Of a stretch of 64,000 nucleotides of DNA, positions 53,657-61,916 are shown in pieces. Position 1 is the stretch's first letter; each line of letters begins with the position of its first letter. Under the pieces are notes generated by a model, which worked only from the letters and a program-made list of their open reading frames with translations, was not told where the DNA came from and ran no database searches. The translations under genes were made by a program, and so were the position numbers. This stretch comes from Phycisphaerales bacterium (GTDB taxonomy: Bacteria; Planctomycetota; Phycisphaerae; Tepidisphaerales; Tepidisphaeraceae), in the NCBI GenBank assembly GCA_020847545.1, contig JADLBV010000026.1, forward strand, positions 57,492-121,491. The letters are read 5' to 3'.

Positions 53657-54895
53657 TTACTCCTGTTTTGTGGTGTTCCACGAAGCCACCCGAATGCGCT
53701 GGGGGACCGCCCCCACAGTGCTGAAATCGGTGACGTTGACATTGGCGGGCGTGTAGGCAATTGTCACGCTGCCAAAGCCGGTTGAATTCTTAATTAGAGC
53801 GTTGGAGCCAAAGATGGCCGCGCCGGTGATGGTGACACCACTGCCGATGGTGGTTCCGCCGAATGTGACTCCATTGTTTGACCAGACCAGGCCGGTGGCT
53901 AAAAGTCGGGCGTTCAGTCCGCTGACGTTGATCTCTTTATCCACCATCAAGGCCGGCATGCTTTTGGTCAGTCCGATGCTGGGGATAATGGTGCTTGGCA
54001 CACTACCTCTGATGCTCAACCGGCCGTTCCGCACGACCAGCGTGCCGGAGATGATGGCTCCCTGAAGCGTCAGATTGCCATCGTAGTAATAGACATGGGC
54101 CGGGTTGGTGGCGCTGGGCGCCGGTGGCAAACCCACAATTGTTCCACCCACAACCTGGCTGGTAATGTTATCCGCCTGATAAGTGCGGCCGTTGTAGGTG
54201 TAATTCAGATACCGATCAATATTCACACCGCCATTTTCGACTGAAGGAATCGCCATCGGCTTGGCCGAATCCAGTAATATAAAGTTGATCAGCGACATGA
54301 CATTTCCACCCAATGCGATGATGGGGCCTGTCAGGGTTACACCGGGATCAATGTCGATGTTGCCGTTAATTTTTGCGCCACCGGTGGCAAATGCCGTCCT
54401 AGCCGGCAGTCGGATATACGATCCGGCAAAAGAGGCGGATGAATCGACCTTGAATTCGTAATCCACCTGCACAACGGCCGTGGTCACCCGACTAAAGCTC
54501 TGGCCGCCGCGTAAAACATTGCCCGTGGCGATGATTTTATAGTTGGATTGAAAACCAGTAGTGGACACAAGTGCAATTGAAACACTGACCGAACCGTCAA
54601 CACTGTCTCCCAGGCTGATGTTATTGCCGCCGGTCCAGAATGGATCGCTCCAAGCCTTGGGTGATGCGTTGGGATACTGAAGATAGTACATCGCCAGATT
54701 CACACCCGACTCGGCCAGATACTCCGCCCGCGCGGCCGCCTGTGTGCTGATGGCCATCTGACCCTGCAACGCGCTGGCCGAAAGCATTCCCATCCCCATC
54801 ACACAGGCGAAACTCAACACCAACAGCACCGTGATCAGCGCCATGCCGCGCCGATGTGGATGCCTTTTCGTGATGGTTCGACTGTTATGGCTCAT
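53657..54895 (-). CDS. PilX-like protein with a long beta-rich C-terminal region
   Basis: A 412-residue protein. The N-terminus is basic (MSHNSRTITKRHPHRRG), then MALITVLLVLSFACVMGMGM, the PilX-type hydrophobic helix. An EYLAESGVNLAMYYLQY segment follows, as in PilX/GspK proteins. From about residue 160 the chain is rich in Gly, Asn, Val and Ile, in short repeating strand-turn units (for example GGAKINGNIDIDPGVTLTGP and AAIFGSNALIKNSTGFGSVT) that look like a beta-helix. A displayed tip adhesin is possible. It overlaps the PilW-like gene by 4 bp. Confidence 0.78.
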   Translation of the reverse strand: MSHNSRTITKRHPHRRGMALITVLLVLSFACVMGMGMLSASALQGQMAISTQAAARAEYLAESGVNLAMYYLQYPNASPKAWSDPFWTGGNNISLGDSVDGSVSVSIALVSTTGFQSNYKIIATGNVLRGGQSFSRVTTAVVQVDYEFKVDSSASFAGSYIRLPARTAFATGGAKINGNIDIDPGVTLTGPIIALGGNVMSLINFILLDSAKPMAIPSVENGGVNIDRYLNYTYNGRTYQADNITSQVVGGTIVGLPPAPSATNPAHVYYYDGNLTLQGAIISGTLVVRNGRLSIRGSVPSTIIPSIGLTKSMPALMVDKEINVSGLNARLLATGLVWSNNGVTFGGTTIGSGVTITGAAIFGSNALIKNSTGFGSVTIAYTPANVNVTDFSTVGAVPQRIRVASWNTTKQE

Positions 54896-55563
54896 GGTTG
54901 TGTCGTGGGGGCATAGTTATAAGCGCGAATGGTGGCGCTGCCGGCCAATACCTCCCGGCGGCCCTCTCGGTCAAAGGTCAACACATAACTGACCGCGGGC
55001 AACGCCACACCCTGTTTTGCAATCCGAAATCCGGCCACACCCCGTGCCAGCACCACCGATGAAACATACGGAAGGGCTTTGAAAGTGGCCGCGAATGTAT
55101 TGTCATTCAGGTTGGCATAACTGACATGCTGGTCAAATGAGGCCTTTTGTGCGGCCGAATAGGAGTCCGGCCAGACCACGCGATAAAATAGCAGGGTCTG
55201 ATCGCTTGGATTGTGCTCCAACAGCCCAACCTCCGACAGTTTCATTTGACTGTCGCCATCGTCATCGCTCATCCAGAACGCCAGCATGGCGGGTGGGTCG
55301 CTGTCATCAGGTGTTCGTCCAGGAACCAGCAGACCATACAGCCGTGCATTGCGCAGCATCGATTGCAGCCGCAGAGTCACCTGCGAGGCATTCATCGAAT
55401 CATCCTGGATCAGTTCGCTCTGCCGCCAACCAGTCGCCAACGCGGATGAAAACGCACCCAACGCCCCCATGACAATCGCCATGATGCACAGGCCGATCAT
55501 CAGTTCCGGCAGCGTCAGGCCGCGATGAGACGATCGAAGTTGTTTTTCACGGGTAATTGTCAT
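54892..55563 (-). CDS. PilW/GspJ-like minor prepilin
   Basis: A 223-residue prepilin with leader MTITREKQLRSSHRG and mature start LTLPELMIGLCIMAIVMGAL (Glu at +5). The rest shows the GspJ/PilW pattern, with an SQVTLRLQSMLRNARLYG helix and a beta-rich C-domain. With the H-, I- and K/X-type proteins it would form the pseudopilus tip. It overlaps the PilV-like gene by 17 bp and the PilX-like gene by 4 bp. Confidence 0.85.
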   Translation of the reverse strand: MTITREKQLRSSHRGLTLPELMIGLCIMAIVMGALGAFSSALATGWRQSELIQDDSMNASQVTLRLQSMLRNARLYGLLVPGRTPDDSDPPAMLAFWMSDDDGDSQMKLSEVGLLEHNPSDQTLLFYRVVWPDSYSAAQKASFDQHVSYANLNDNTFAATFKALPYVSSVVLARGVAGFRIAKQGVALPAVSYVLTFDREGRREVLAGSATIRAYNYAPTTQP

Positions 55564-56071
55564 TGGTCGTCCGTGCGACTAATCGGGACAACTTGAATGT
55601 TCGCCCACTGGGGGCGGTGATGGTCACGGTGATCAACGCTAGATTGCCATTATTGTCGGCCGGCCCCTGCGGCTGGGATCGAAATTCAACCGTCACGTTG
55701 CGTTGATACGCCCCCGTGTCGTTCATGGCCGCCGACTCGCCACCGGCGGTGGTCATATCCGTGCTGTTGTCGCTGTAGTTGTTGTAGTCACCCACATCAT
55801 CGTAGCTGGATCGCTGCGTCTCATTTGGGCCGAGTTTGGCCTGCTGGGTATCCGGATCGGCAAAGGGAAGGGCGGTGATCTCCTCCATCAACTGCCGGCC
55901 CAGCATCACCATCCGGGTATTCTCACGCAGCATGGCCGACTGGCCGTGGGCTGCGCTCATGGTCATCGCCACCCCCCCCACTCCAACCGACAACACGACC
56001 GCCGCCAACAAGGCTTCGATCATGGTAAAACCGGACCGTCGATTGAATGGGAACCGTTCAATACCCCGCAT
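55547..56071 (-). CDS. PilV/GspI-like minor prepilin
   Basis: A 174-residue prepilin. The start at 56071 gives leader MRGIERFPFNRRSG and mature start FTMIEALLAAVVLSVGVGGV; the longer upstream frame is inside the preceding pilin gene. The helix MSAAHGQSAMLRENTRMVML and the short beta domain match GspI/PilV. It overlaps the preceding pilin gene by 14 bp and the PilW-like gene by 17 bp. Confidence 0.85.
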   Translation of the reverse strand: MRGIERFPFNRRSGFTMIEALLAAVVLSVGVGGVAMTMSAAHGQSAMLRENTRMVMLGRQLMEEITALPFADPDTQQAKLGPNETQRSSYDDVGDYNNYSDNSTDMTTAGGESAAMNDTGAYQRNVTVEFRSQPQGPADNNGNLALITVTITAPSGRTFKLSRLVARTTNDNYP

Positions 56072-56594
56072 AAGAAACCCCGTCCTGGTCATTGCCGGTG
56101 AGGTTGGGGAGAATTTCCTGGGTCTGTGCCTTGTATATCCAGCCGGTGGTGCCATCGGCCGTCGGCATGGCCGCGCCGTTGGCCACAATCGTGATCGAAT
56201 CCTTGCCGTTGATCGGATTGGGGGGCATCTTTTGCAGGTACGGCCCATAAGGATAGGTCGCCGCCGATGCGCCGGTGGCGCCACTCTCATTGGTGCGATT
56301 TTTCATCTGCGACAGAAAATCATTTTCGGATGGAACGGCCGAGCGATTGCCGCCGGGATATCCGGGGGGCACATCGAGATGCTGCGCCTTGTAGACGATG
56401 ATCTGGGTCCGCAGATAGCGCAGATCATCCTTGAGCGTGTTTTGCTTGGCGGTCTGCGAAGCGTTGGAAAACTGCGGCAGCACAATCGCCGCCAGGATGC
56501 CAAGGATCACGACGACAATCAGGATTTCGATGAGCGTAAAACCGCCCTTTGATCGGCTGGTTCGCCCTCGGGAGATGTCTGTAACCTTCTTCAT
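56058..56594 (-). CDS. GspG-like (major) prepilin, second copy
   Basis: A 178-residue prepilin. Leader MKKVTDISRGRTSRSKGG is followed by FTLIEILIVVVILGILAAIV, then LPQFSNASQTAK, the classic GspG/PilE-type N-terminal helix. The AAGGA ribosome-binding site is well placed. The C-terminal part has the conserved PYLQKMPPNPINGKDSITIV loop, as in the GspG metal-binding domain, and ends in an unusual NLTGNDQDGVSYAGY. It follows a 95-bp gap with a stem-loop and precedes PilV, with which it overlaps. Confidence 0.9.
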   Translation of the reverse strand: MKKVTDISRGRTSRSKGGFTLIEILIVVVILGILAAIVLPQFSNASQTAKQNTLKDDLRYLRTQIIVYKAQHLDVPPGYPGGNRSAVPSENDFLSQMKNRTNESGATGASAATYPYGPYLQKMPPNPINGKDSITIVANGAAMPTADGTTGWIYKAQTQEILPNLTGNDQDGVSYAGY

Positions 56595-56648
56595 CCCACA
56601 AATCCTTTATCCAAAACACCTTACGTCGATCCCTCCCCTGTTAAGCCG

Positions 56649-56673
56649 GCCGGCGGATGACGACTCCGCCGGC
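56649..56673 (-). other. Intercistronic stem-loop after the first pilin gene
   Basis: A perfect 9-bp GC-rich inverted repeat (GCCGGCGGA with TCCGCCGGC, 7-nt loop) starts 16 bp after the stop of the first pilin. No T-run follows, so it is more likely a stabilising or processing hairpin than a full terminator. It could make the first pilin more abundant than the genes behind it. Confidence 0.5.
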
Positions 56674-56689
56674 AGCGTCTCGAAACACC

Positions 56690-57112
56690 TTATTCAACGA
56701 ACGCGGTGCCGGCGGCATCCGCGGTTGCCGAGATGGCACCGGTTGTCTCGTTATAGACCCAGCCCACATTGGCCGCCGCGGCCGCTGCCACGGTGCTGCT
56801 GTGCGCCAACGGATTCACGGGTGTCGTCTGCATGTATGGACCGAAGGTCGTTCCACCATACGTCGTCGTGCCGGTCAGCACTGACCAACCCGTGGTAATC
56901 AGTTGCGGCGGCACGTCGCCATGCTGGAGCTTGAACAGCTCAATCTGACTCCGCAGGGTCTGCAACTGGCTAACGACGCTGCTTCTGCGGGCGTCCGAGC
57001 TGGCGTTGCTGAACTGCGGGATGACAATCGCGGCCAAAATGCCGAGGATGATCACCACGATCAAAATTTCCACAAGCGTGAAACCACGCTGTATACTGCG
57101 ATACGATTTCAT
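56690..57112 (-). CDS. GspG-like (major) prepilin, first copy
   Basis: A 140-residue prepilin and the first gene of the pilus operon. The start at 57112 has a GGAGGAA ribosome-binding site; leader MKSYRSIQRG is followed by FTLVEILIVVIILGILAAIV and IPQFSNASSDAR. The C-terminal region carries the GPYMQTTPVNPLAHSSTVAA loop, and ends in a short Ala/Thr-rich tail. Both this and the second copy have GspG character; being first, with a strong ribosome-binding site and its own hairpin, it is the best candidate for the major subunit. Confidence 0.9.
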   Translation of the reverse strand: MKSYRSIQRGFTLVEILIVVIILGILAAIVIPQFSNASSDARRSSVVSQLQTLRSQIELFKLQHGDVPPQLITTGWSVLTGTTTYGGTTFGPYMQTTPVNPLAHSSTVAAAAAANVGWVYNETTGAISATADAAGTAFVE

Positions 57113-57594
57113 AGATTCCTCCACAACAAAAAACCTTTGCTTGTCTTCAGGCCACACGGCCCGAAACTTCTTGTTCACTGCAAGATTCCCAACGCGGGAA
57201 CCCGCTCCTTTCTCTCATGCACCGGCCCACGTGAACCTGCCCATGAGACTAAATCATCCATCGGCGTCGCCGACGATGGACTTAACAACACCGCGCCGAA
57301 TTTCCCATCATGCACGCGCACACGGGCCGGCCGCGGCTCTCGCGGAGGAATCAAACGACCGATAAGAAATGACGGAAGCGTCCATTTGCGCTTCAAGAGC
57401 ATCCTTTCGGCAACATCTCGATCCGTTTATCCGGACCAGATGCTTTGCGCATCACCACACCCGCCGGAACACCCGGCCGGAACTGCGATGAGCCGGACCT
57501 GTATCGACAAGCCCGACGCCGCCTCTCAGCGGCTTTGCCCTTGACAGGGATCCTCGCGCGGCCGATCCAAGTTCAACTCAAATCAGCCACCATT
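57113..57594 (-). other. Long structured leader of the pilus operon
   Basis: About 480 nt without a reading frame lie between the predicted promoter and the first pilin. On the coding strand several hairpins are visible: GCCGCTGAGAGGCGGC with a GAGA tetraloop (57533-57518), GATGCGCAAAGCATC (57453-57439), a 22-bp near-palindrome (57279-57258), a CTCATG...CATGAG stem (57247-57214) and GCGGGTTCCCGC (57205-57194). The first is preceded by GGGCAAA, recalling the start of cyclic-di-GMP-I riboswitches, but the rest of that consensus is not found. A regulatory leader RNA is plausible. Confidence 0.35.
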
Positions 57595-57623
57595 GAAATA
57601 CGATTCAATTTCCCCCCGGTCAA
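57595..57623 (-). promoter_or_regulatory. Predicted promoter of the pilus operon
   Basis: On the minus strand TTGACC (57623-57618), a 17-bp spacer and TATTTC (57600-57595) form a modest sigma70-type promoter. It would give a leader of about 480 nt before the first pilin. No sigma54-type GG/GC elements were noticed. Confidence 0.35.
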
Positions 57624-57673
57624 ATCAATGTGAAAAATGATGGGCCGCATGGGTTGGGACCCAACCAATACGG

Positions 57674-58573
57674 TTAGATTTCCATCTCCAACCCGATGTC
57701 CAGCGCCGGCGCTGAATGGGTGATTGCCCCCACCGCGATTCGATCCACACCCGTCTCCGCCACCTGTCGAACCGTCTCCAGTGTCACCCCGCCGCTGGCT
57801 TCTAGCTGAATTTTCCCCTTTTTCCCCGCCTCATCCCGCATCCGCACCGCCTGGGCCATCTTCGGGCAATCCATGTTGTCCAGCAGGATCACCTGCGCCC
57901 CCTCGACTTTCAACACCTCGCGGAGTTGTTCCAGCGTGTCCACCTCCACTTCGATGAACCGATCGGGTGATTCACCCCTGCTGCGGCTGATCGCATCGGC
58001 GACGAATCGACCCAGTTCCTTGGTCGGCAGAGGCGCCAAATGGTTGTCCTTCACCAGCAACCCATCATAAAGTCCCATGCGATGGTTAAACCCGCCGCCA
58101 CAACGCACGGCATATTTATCCAGCAAACGAAATCCTGGAATCGTCTTGCGCGTGTCATAAATTTTCGCCCCCGTCCCCTGTACCCGCCGGACAAACCGCT
58201 GGGTTTGGGAGGCCACCCCCGACAAATGCTGCATGAAATTCAAAATCACCCGCTCGGCCGACAACAACGACCGCACCGGCCCACGAATCCGCAACAGCGG
58301 CGTCGACCGCGCATCGCTGAACCGCCCTTCGATGATCTCCAGATGAAACCCCGGGATCGGCTCGATCCGCAGCCGTTCATCGTACGCCCGGCAGATCATC
58401 TCAACGATCGGCAACCCGCAGACGATCCCCACTTCCTTCTGCATCAACGTCCCCACCGCCACCGCATCCTCCGGTATCAACAACCGGCTGGTCACATCAT
58501 CCCCGCCCAGATCCTCGCGCCTGGCCAGTTCAATCAATTCCCGATTATCCGCATATGCCGGAAAGCCTTCCAT
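57674..58573 (-). CDS. nadC: Nicotinate-nucleotide pyrophosphorylase (quinolinate phosphoribosyltransferase)
   Basis: A 299-residue type II phosphoribosyltransferase that converts quinolinate and PRPP to nicotinate mononucleotide in de novo NAD synthesis. Typical blocks are REDLGGDDVTSRLLIP at the N-terminus, LNFMQHLSGVAS, the basic active-site segment DTRKTIPGFRLLDKYAVRCG, and LLDNMDCPKMAQAVRM with VQLEASGGVTLETV-type residues near the end (here IQLEASGGVTLETV). The length matches the family (280-300). It is transcribed alone, with the toxin gene about 90 bp upstream. Confidence 0.95.
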   Translation of the reverse strand: MEGFPAYADNRELIELARREDLGGDDVTSRLLIPEDAVAVGTLMQKEVGIVCGLPIVEMICRAYDERLRIEPIPGFHLEIIEGRFSDARSTPLLRIRGPVRSLLSAERVILNFMQHLSGVASQTQRFVRRVQGTGAKIYDTRKTIPGFRLLDKYAVRCGGGFNHRMGLYDGLLVKDNHLAPLPTKELGRFVADAISRSRGESPDRFIEVEVDTLEQLREVLKVEGAQVILLDNMDCPKMAQAVRMRDEAGKKGKIQLEASGGVTLETVRQVAETGVDRIAVGAITHSAPALDIGLEMEI

Positions 58574-58661
58574 CGTTCACCTCATGTAAATTTACTCAAT
58601 CCTGTTGACATTCTACGACGACGGATGTCATCGGACGACCCTATCACAGATAATGTACGAT

Positions 58662-58970
58662 TCACGGAGGTGGAAGCTGTGCGCCGTGACGAAAATGGAG
58701 AACATCAATTCCGCGCGCCGGTTCATTAACCGAGTAAAATATCAGGTATGTTCTCTCAAAGACCAATTTTCGTACCTCATCCCCATAACGACGGGATGCC
58801 TCCTCATCCACAGCGCATTGATTCGGAAACAATCCAATCTCTCTGATTGCGAAGCGCAATCGATCCTCCCACTCGAGTGCACGATCGATTGAATCCTCAG
58901 CGATATGCATCACCTGGGCGATGATCGTTCTCTCAACATCCAACGGGATGTGTATGTGATATCGTTTCAC
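58662..58970 (-). CDS. ParE/RelE-family toxin
   Basis: A 102-residue protein of the RelE/ParE superfamily. It shows the family course of two N-terminal helices (IIAQVMHIAEDSIDRALEWE) followed by a beta sheet (EVRKLVFERTYLIFYSVNEP, then IDVLHFRHGAQ). ParE-type toxins block gyrase, while RelE-type toxins cut mRNA on the ribosome; the sequence does not decide. Its start forms an ATGA overlap with the antitoxin stop, the usual coupling. Confidence 0.85.
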   Translation of the reverse strand: MKRYHIHIPLDVERTIIAQVMHIAEDSIDRALEWEDRLRFAIREIGLFPNQCAVDEEASRRYGDEVRKLVFERTYLIFYSVNEPARGIDVLHFRHGAQLPPP

Positions 58971-59281
58971 TTGCCGGAATTGGATGGTCGTTTTTTCTTC
59001 ATCTCCAGCAGCCGCGAACGGATGTCGTCAAATATGGCATCCACATCCCGTGATTTTCCCTGATCGATTTGTTCCCTTGACCGACGCATCGCGGCCACAT
59101 CGCGCGAAAGCTGGGCCTCCCTCGCCAACTCATCATAAATGACCGGCGACAAAAGCACCGCCTTCGCCTCGCCATTGACGGTCAGGATTTCGGCTTCTCC
59201 GGTTCGATTAATCCGTTCCAACGTCTCTGAAGCCTTTTGTCGAAAATCGGTCAAGGATTGTGTGTGTCGTGTTGAAACCAT
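58967..59281 (-). CDS. Phd/YefM-type antitoxin
   Basis: A 104-residue antitoxin. The ATG at 59281 is preferred over an in-frame TTG at 59335, because the latter lies within the predicted -35 box. The N-terminal STRHTQSLTDFRQKASETLE and AEILTVNGEAKAVLLSPVIY parts form the Phd/YefM DNA-binding fold. The basic C-terminal tail (RSRLLEMKKKRPSNSGK) would be the flexible toxin-binding part. It probably represses its own promoter through the adjacent palindrome. Confidence 0.87.
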   Translation of the reverse strand: MVSTRHTQSLTDFRQKASETLERINRTGEAEILTVNGEAKAVLLSPVIYDELAREAQLSRDVAAMRRSREQIDQGKSRDVDAIFDDIRSRLLEMKKKRPSNSGK

Positions 59282-59302
59282 GGCCTGAGCATCCTGTATT
59301 CG

Positions 59303-59340
59303 TACTGAATTCAGTATGACCTTATTTTCGGCCAAGTCAA
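59303..59340 (-). promoter_or_regulatory. Toxin-antitoxin promoter and operator
   Basis: TTGACT (59340-59335), a 16-bp spacer and CATACT (59318-59313) make a likely promoter. A perfect 14-bp palindrome, TACTGAATTCAGTA (59303-59316), overlaps the -10 box and start site, as expected for autorepression by the antitoxin or toxin-antitoxin complex. Confidence 0.6.
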
Positions 59341-61419
59341 CTACCGCGCCGGACGATTTCCCTTGCCTCGCCCTTTGCTTTTGGGCTGCCAGAGGCGCAC
59401 CGATGGGTCATCCCCACCGCCCGACGGCTTCCTTTCACCATCAGAACGGATTGTCGGCGCCCCTTTGATCTCGTTTAATTTATCCCGCAACTGGGCCGCA
59501 CGCTCAAATTCAAGGTTCCGTGCCGCCTCCAGCATCTCCTCCTCCAGCAGCCGAACCAGTTCGGTCTGATCGAGCTGCTCATCGTTGGCATGGATCGCCT
59601 CCTGCACCGTCCGCCTGGCCCTGACCTCGCTTTCGATCCCTGAACGAATCGCCTTTTGCACCGTCCGCGGCGTGATGCCATGCTCGACGTTGTATGCCAG
59701 TTGCAATTCACGCCGTCGGCCGCTTTCATCGAGCGCCTTTTGCATCGCGGGCGTCATCGTATCCGCATACAAAATCACCTTGGCGTTCACATTTCGGGCC
59801 GCCCGGCCGATCATCTGGATCAGCGAGGTCTCCGACCGCAAAAATCCCGCCTTGTCCGCATCCAAAATCGCCACCAATGACACTTCCGGCAGATCCAACC
59901 CTTCCCGCAGCAGATTCACACCCACCAGAACGTCATAATCTCCCTGCCTCAACTCCCGCAAAATCTCCACCCGCTCGATGGTCTGAATTTCACTGTGCAG
60001 ATATCGCCCCCGAAAACCCGCCTCCTGAATATACGCGCTCAAATCCTCCGCCAGCCGTTTGGTCAGCGTCGTCACCAGCACCCGCTCACCTTGCTCCACC
60101 CGTCCCTTGATCTGCTCCAGCAGATCCGGCACCTGCCCCTGCGCCGGATGCACCTCGATCACCGGATCAACCAATCCGGTCGGCCGGATCACCTGTTCCA
60201 CCACCTCACCCTCGCACTTTTCCAGCTCATATTTGCCCGGCGTCGCGGATACAAAAATCACCTGGCTCCACATCCCCTCAAATTCCTCAAACCGCAACGG
60301 CCGATTATCCAACGCGCTGGGCAATCGAAACCCATGATCCACCAGCACCTGTTTTCGCTGTTGATCCCCATTAAACATCGCCCGCAACTGCGGGATCGTC
60401 ACATGCGACTCATCGATGATCAGCACGAAATCCTTGGGGAAATAATCGATCAGCGTATACGGCTTTTCCCCCGGCCGCCGTCCATCCAGATGCCGGCTGT
60501 AATTTTCGATCCCCGGACAGACCCCCACCTCCTGGATCATCTCAATGTCATATTTGGTCCGCGCCAACAGCCGCTGCGCCTCCAGTAGTTTCGCCTCGCC
60601 GCGCAACTGCATCACCCGCAGATCCAACTCCTCGCGGATCGACCGCACCGCCTCCTCCACCCGGTCTTCGGGCATGACATAGTGAACCGCAGGATAGATA
60701 AAAACCTGCTCCTCGCTCTTAAGCAGTTCACCCGTCAGCGGATTGATCACATCCAATCCCGTGATCTCATCGCCAAAAAACTCAATTCGATAGGCAAATT
60801 CCTCATACGCGGGTTGCAACTCCACCACATCCCCGCGCACCCGAAACGTCCCCCGCTTGAAATCGATGTCATTTCGGCTGTATTGCAGGTCGATCAGCCG
60901 ACGCAACAATTCATCACGGTCACACTCCACCCCCTTGCGGATCGGCACCACGCTGTTTTTGTACTCCATCGGCGAACCCAGCCCGAAAATGCAGCTCACC
61001 GATGCCACCAGCAGCACATCCGGCCGGCTCACCAGATTGCTCGTGGCCGACAACCTCAGCCGATCCAGATCATCATTTCGACTGGCATCCTTCTCGATAT
61101 ATATATCCCGCTGCGGAATATAGGCTTCGGGCTGGTAATAATCGTAATACGAAACGAAATACCCCACCGCGTTGTTCGGCATCAGTCCCTTAAATTCCTC
61201 ATACAACTGCGCCGCCAGTGTTTTATTATGAGAAATCACCAATGCCGGCCGGCCAAGCCGCGCCACCATGTGCGCCATGGAGAACGTCTTGCCCGAACCG
61301 GTCACCCCCATCAACGTCTGAAATTTCTTCCCCTGATGAACACCCTCCACCAACCGATCAATCGCCTGCGGCTGATCCCCCCGCGGAGAAAACTCACTAA
61401 TCACCTCAAACTGACCCAT
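59341..61419 (-). CDS. uvrB: UvrABC excinuclease subunit B
   Basis: A 692-residue DNA-repair helicase-like ATPase. It is loaded by UvrA on damaged DNA and recruits UvrC for incision. The start at 61419 ([20 protein letters not shown]) has a GGGAGTGG ribosome-binding site; a longer frame adds eight doubtful residues. Walker A is GVTGSGKTF, the beta-hairpin [20 protein letters not shown] is present, motif VI is near [19 protein letters not shown], and the C-terminal UVR motif ([20 protein letters not shown]) binds UvrC. The tail after it is basic and Gly-rich. Confidence 0.97.
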   Translation of the reverse strand: MGQFEVISEFSPRGDQPQAIDRLVEGVHQGKKFQTLMGVTGSGKTFSMAHMVARLGRPALVISHNKTLAAQLYEEFKGLMPNNAVGYFVSYYDYYQPEAYIPQRDIYIEKDASRNDDLDRLRLSATSNLVSRPDVLLVASVSCIFGLGSPMEYKNSVVPIRKGVECDRDELLRRLIDLQYSRNDIDFKRGTFRVRGDVVELQPAYEEFAYRIEFFGDEITGLDVINPLTGELLKSEEQVFIYPAVHYVMPEDRVEEAVRSIREELDLRVMQLRGEAKLLEAQRLLARTKYDIEMIQEVGVCPGIENYSRHLDGRRPGEKPYTLIDYFPKDFVLIIDESHVTIPQLRAMFNGDQQRKQVLVDHGFRLPSALDNRPLRFEEFEGMWSQVIFVSATPGKYELEKCEGEVVEQVIRPTGLVDPVIEVHPAQGQVPDLLEQIKGRVEQGERVLVTTLTKRLAEDLSAYIQEAGFRGRYLHSEIQTIERVEILRELRQGDYDVLVGVNLLREGLDLPEVSLVAILDADKAGFLRSETSLIQMIGRAARNVNAKVILYADTMTPAMQKALDESGRRRELQLAYNVEHGITPRTVQKAIRSGIESEVRARRTVQEAIHANDEQLDQTELVRLLEEEMLEAARNLEFERAAQLRDKLNEIKGAPTIRSDGERKPSGGGDDPSVRLWQPKSKGRGKGNRPAR

Positions 61420-61468
61420 GAATCCACTCCCAGCCAACAACAACCCTACAGATTATATGCCCACACTT

Positions 61469-61494
61469 CCCTCTCCCTGTAATCAGGGAGAGGG
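61469..61494. repeat. GC-rich hairpin repeat between uvrB and the HHH gene
   Basis: A perfect 11-bp stem (CCCTCTCCCTG with CAGGGAGAGGG) and a 4-nt loop, with further GGGGAGAGGGT to its right. On the minus strand it lies between the HHH gene and uvrB. It resembles short palindromic repeats dispersed in many bacterial genomes. No T-run marks it as a terminator. Confidence 0.6.
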
Positions 61495-61524
61495 GCAGGG
61501 GAGAGGGTCTTCTTTAAGCCAACC

Positions 61525-61899
61525 CTATTCATTCCTCCCTGGAAACACCAAATAAGGCCTCAACTGCTCCAACGTCCCCACCCCAATCCCCTCCACCTTC
61601 AACAAATCCTCCTCCCGCTCAAACGCCACCCTCTCGGGATGCCGTCGAACATACTCTTCACGATATTCCACAATCTTCCCCGCCCGGCTCAACCCCAACA
61701 CCGGCAGCGCCGCCAAATCCGCCCGGCCCGCCACATTCGGGTCCAGCCGATCCGCCAATTGATCTTCCCGCTGTATTTCCCCCCACCCATTGATCGGAAT
61801 AAATCGTCGATGCCCTGCCCACCAAACCCCATACCCCGCCAGCAGCACCAGCAACCCAATCCCCAACACCCGCCGTTGCCGTTGCGTCCAACCCATCAT
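61525..61899 (-). CDS. Membrane-anchored helix-hairpin-helix protein (ComEA-like)
   Basis: A 124-residue protein. The start at 61899 gives a short basic leader (MMGWTQRQRRV), one membrane helix (LGIGLLVLLAGYGVWWAGH) and a periplasmic region. That region has two HhH-type motifs: LAALPVLGLSRAGKIVEYRE near residue 65 and LLKVEGIGVGTLEQLRPYL at the C-terminus. ComEA-type proteins bind incoming DNA in competence. The GIGxGTLxxLRPYL ending is typical. It follows the GH10-like gene and precedes uvrB on the same strand. Confidence 0.8.
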   Translation of the reverse strand: MMGWTQRQRRVLGIGLLVLLAGYGVWWAGHRRFIPINGWGEIQREDQLADRLDPNVAGRADLAALPVLGLSRAGKIVEYREEYVRRHPERVAFEREEDLLKVEGIGVGTLEQLRPYLVFPGRNE

Positions 61900-61916
61900 C
61901 GCAACCCCCCGCCGAC

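Noticed and set aside
57439..57543. A bona fide cyclic-di-GMP-I (GEMM) riboswitch before the pilin operon
   Set aside because: GGGCAAA and a GNRA-capped stem are present, and GCGCAAAGC occurs further on, but the conserved core GACGCAAAGCC is not in the right place after the first stem. It is reported only as a structured leader.
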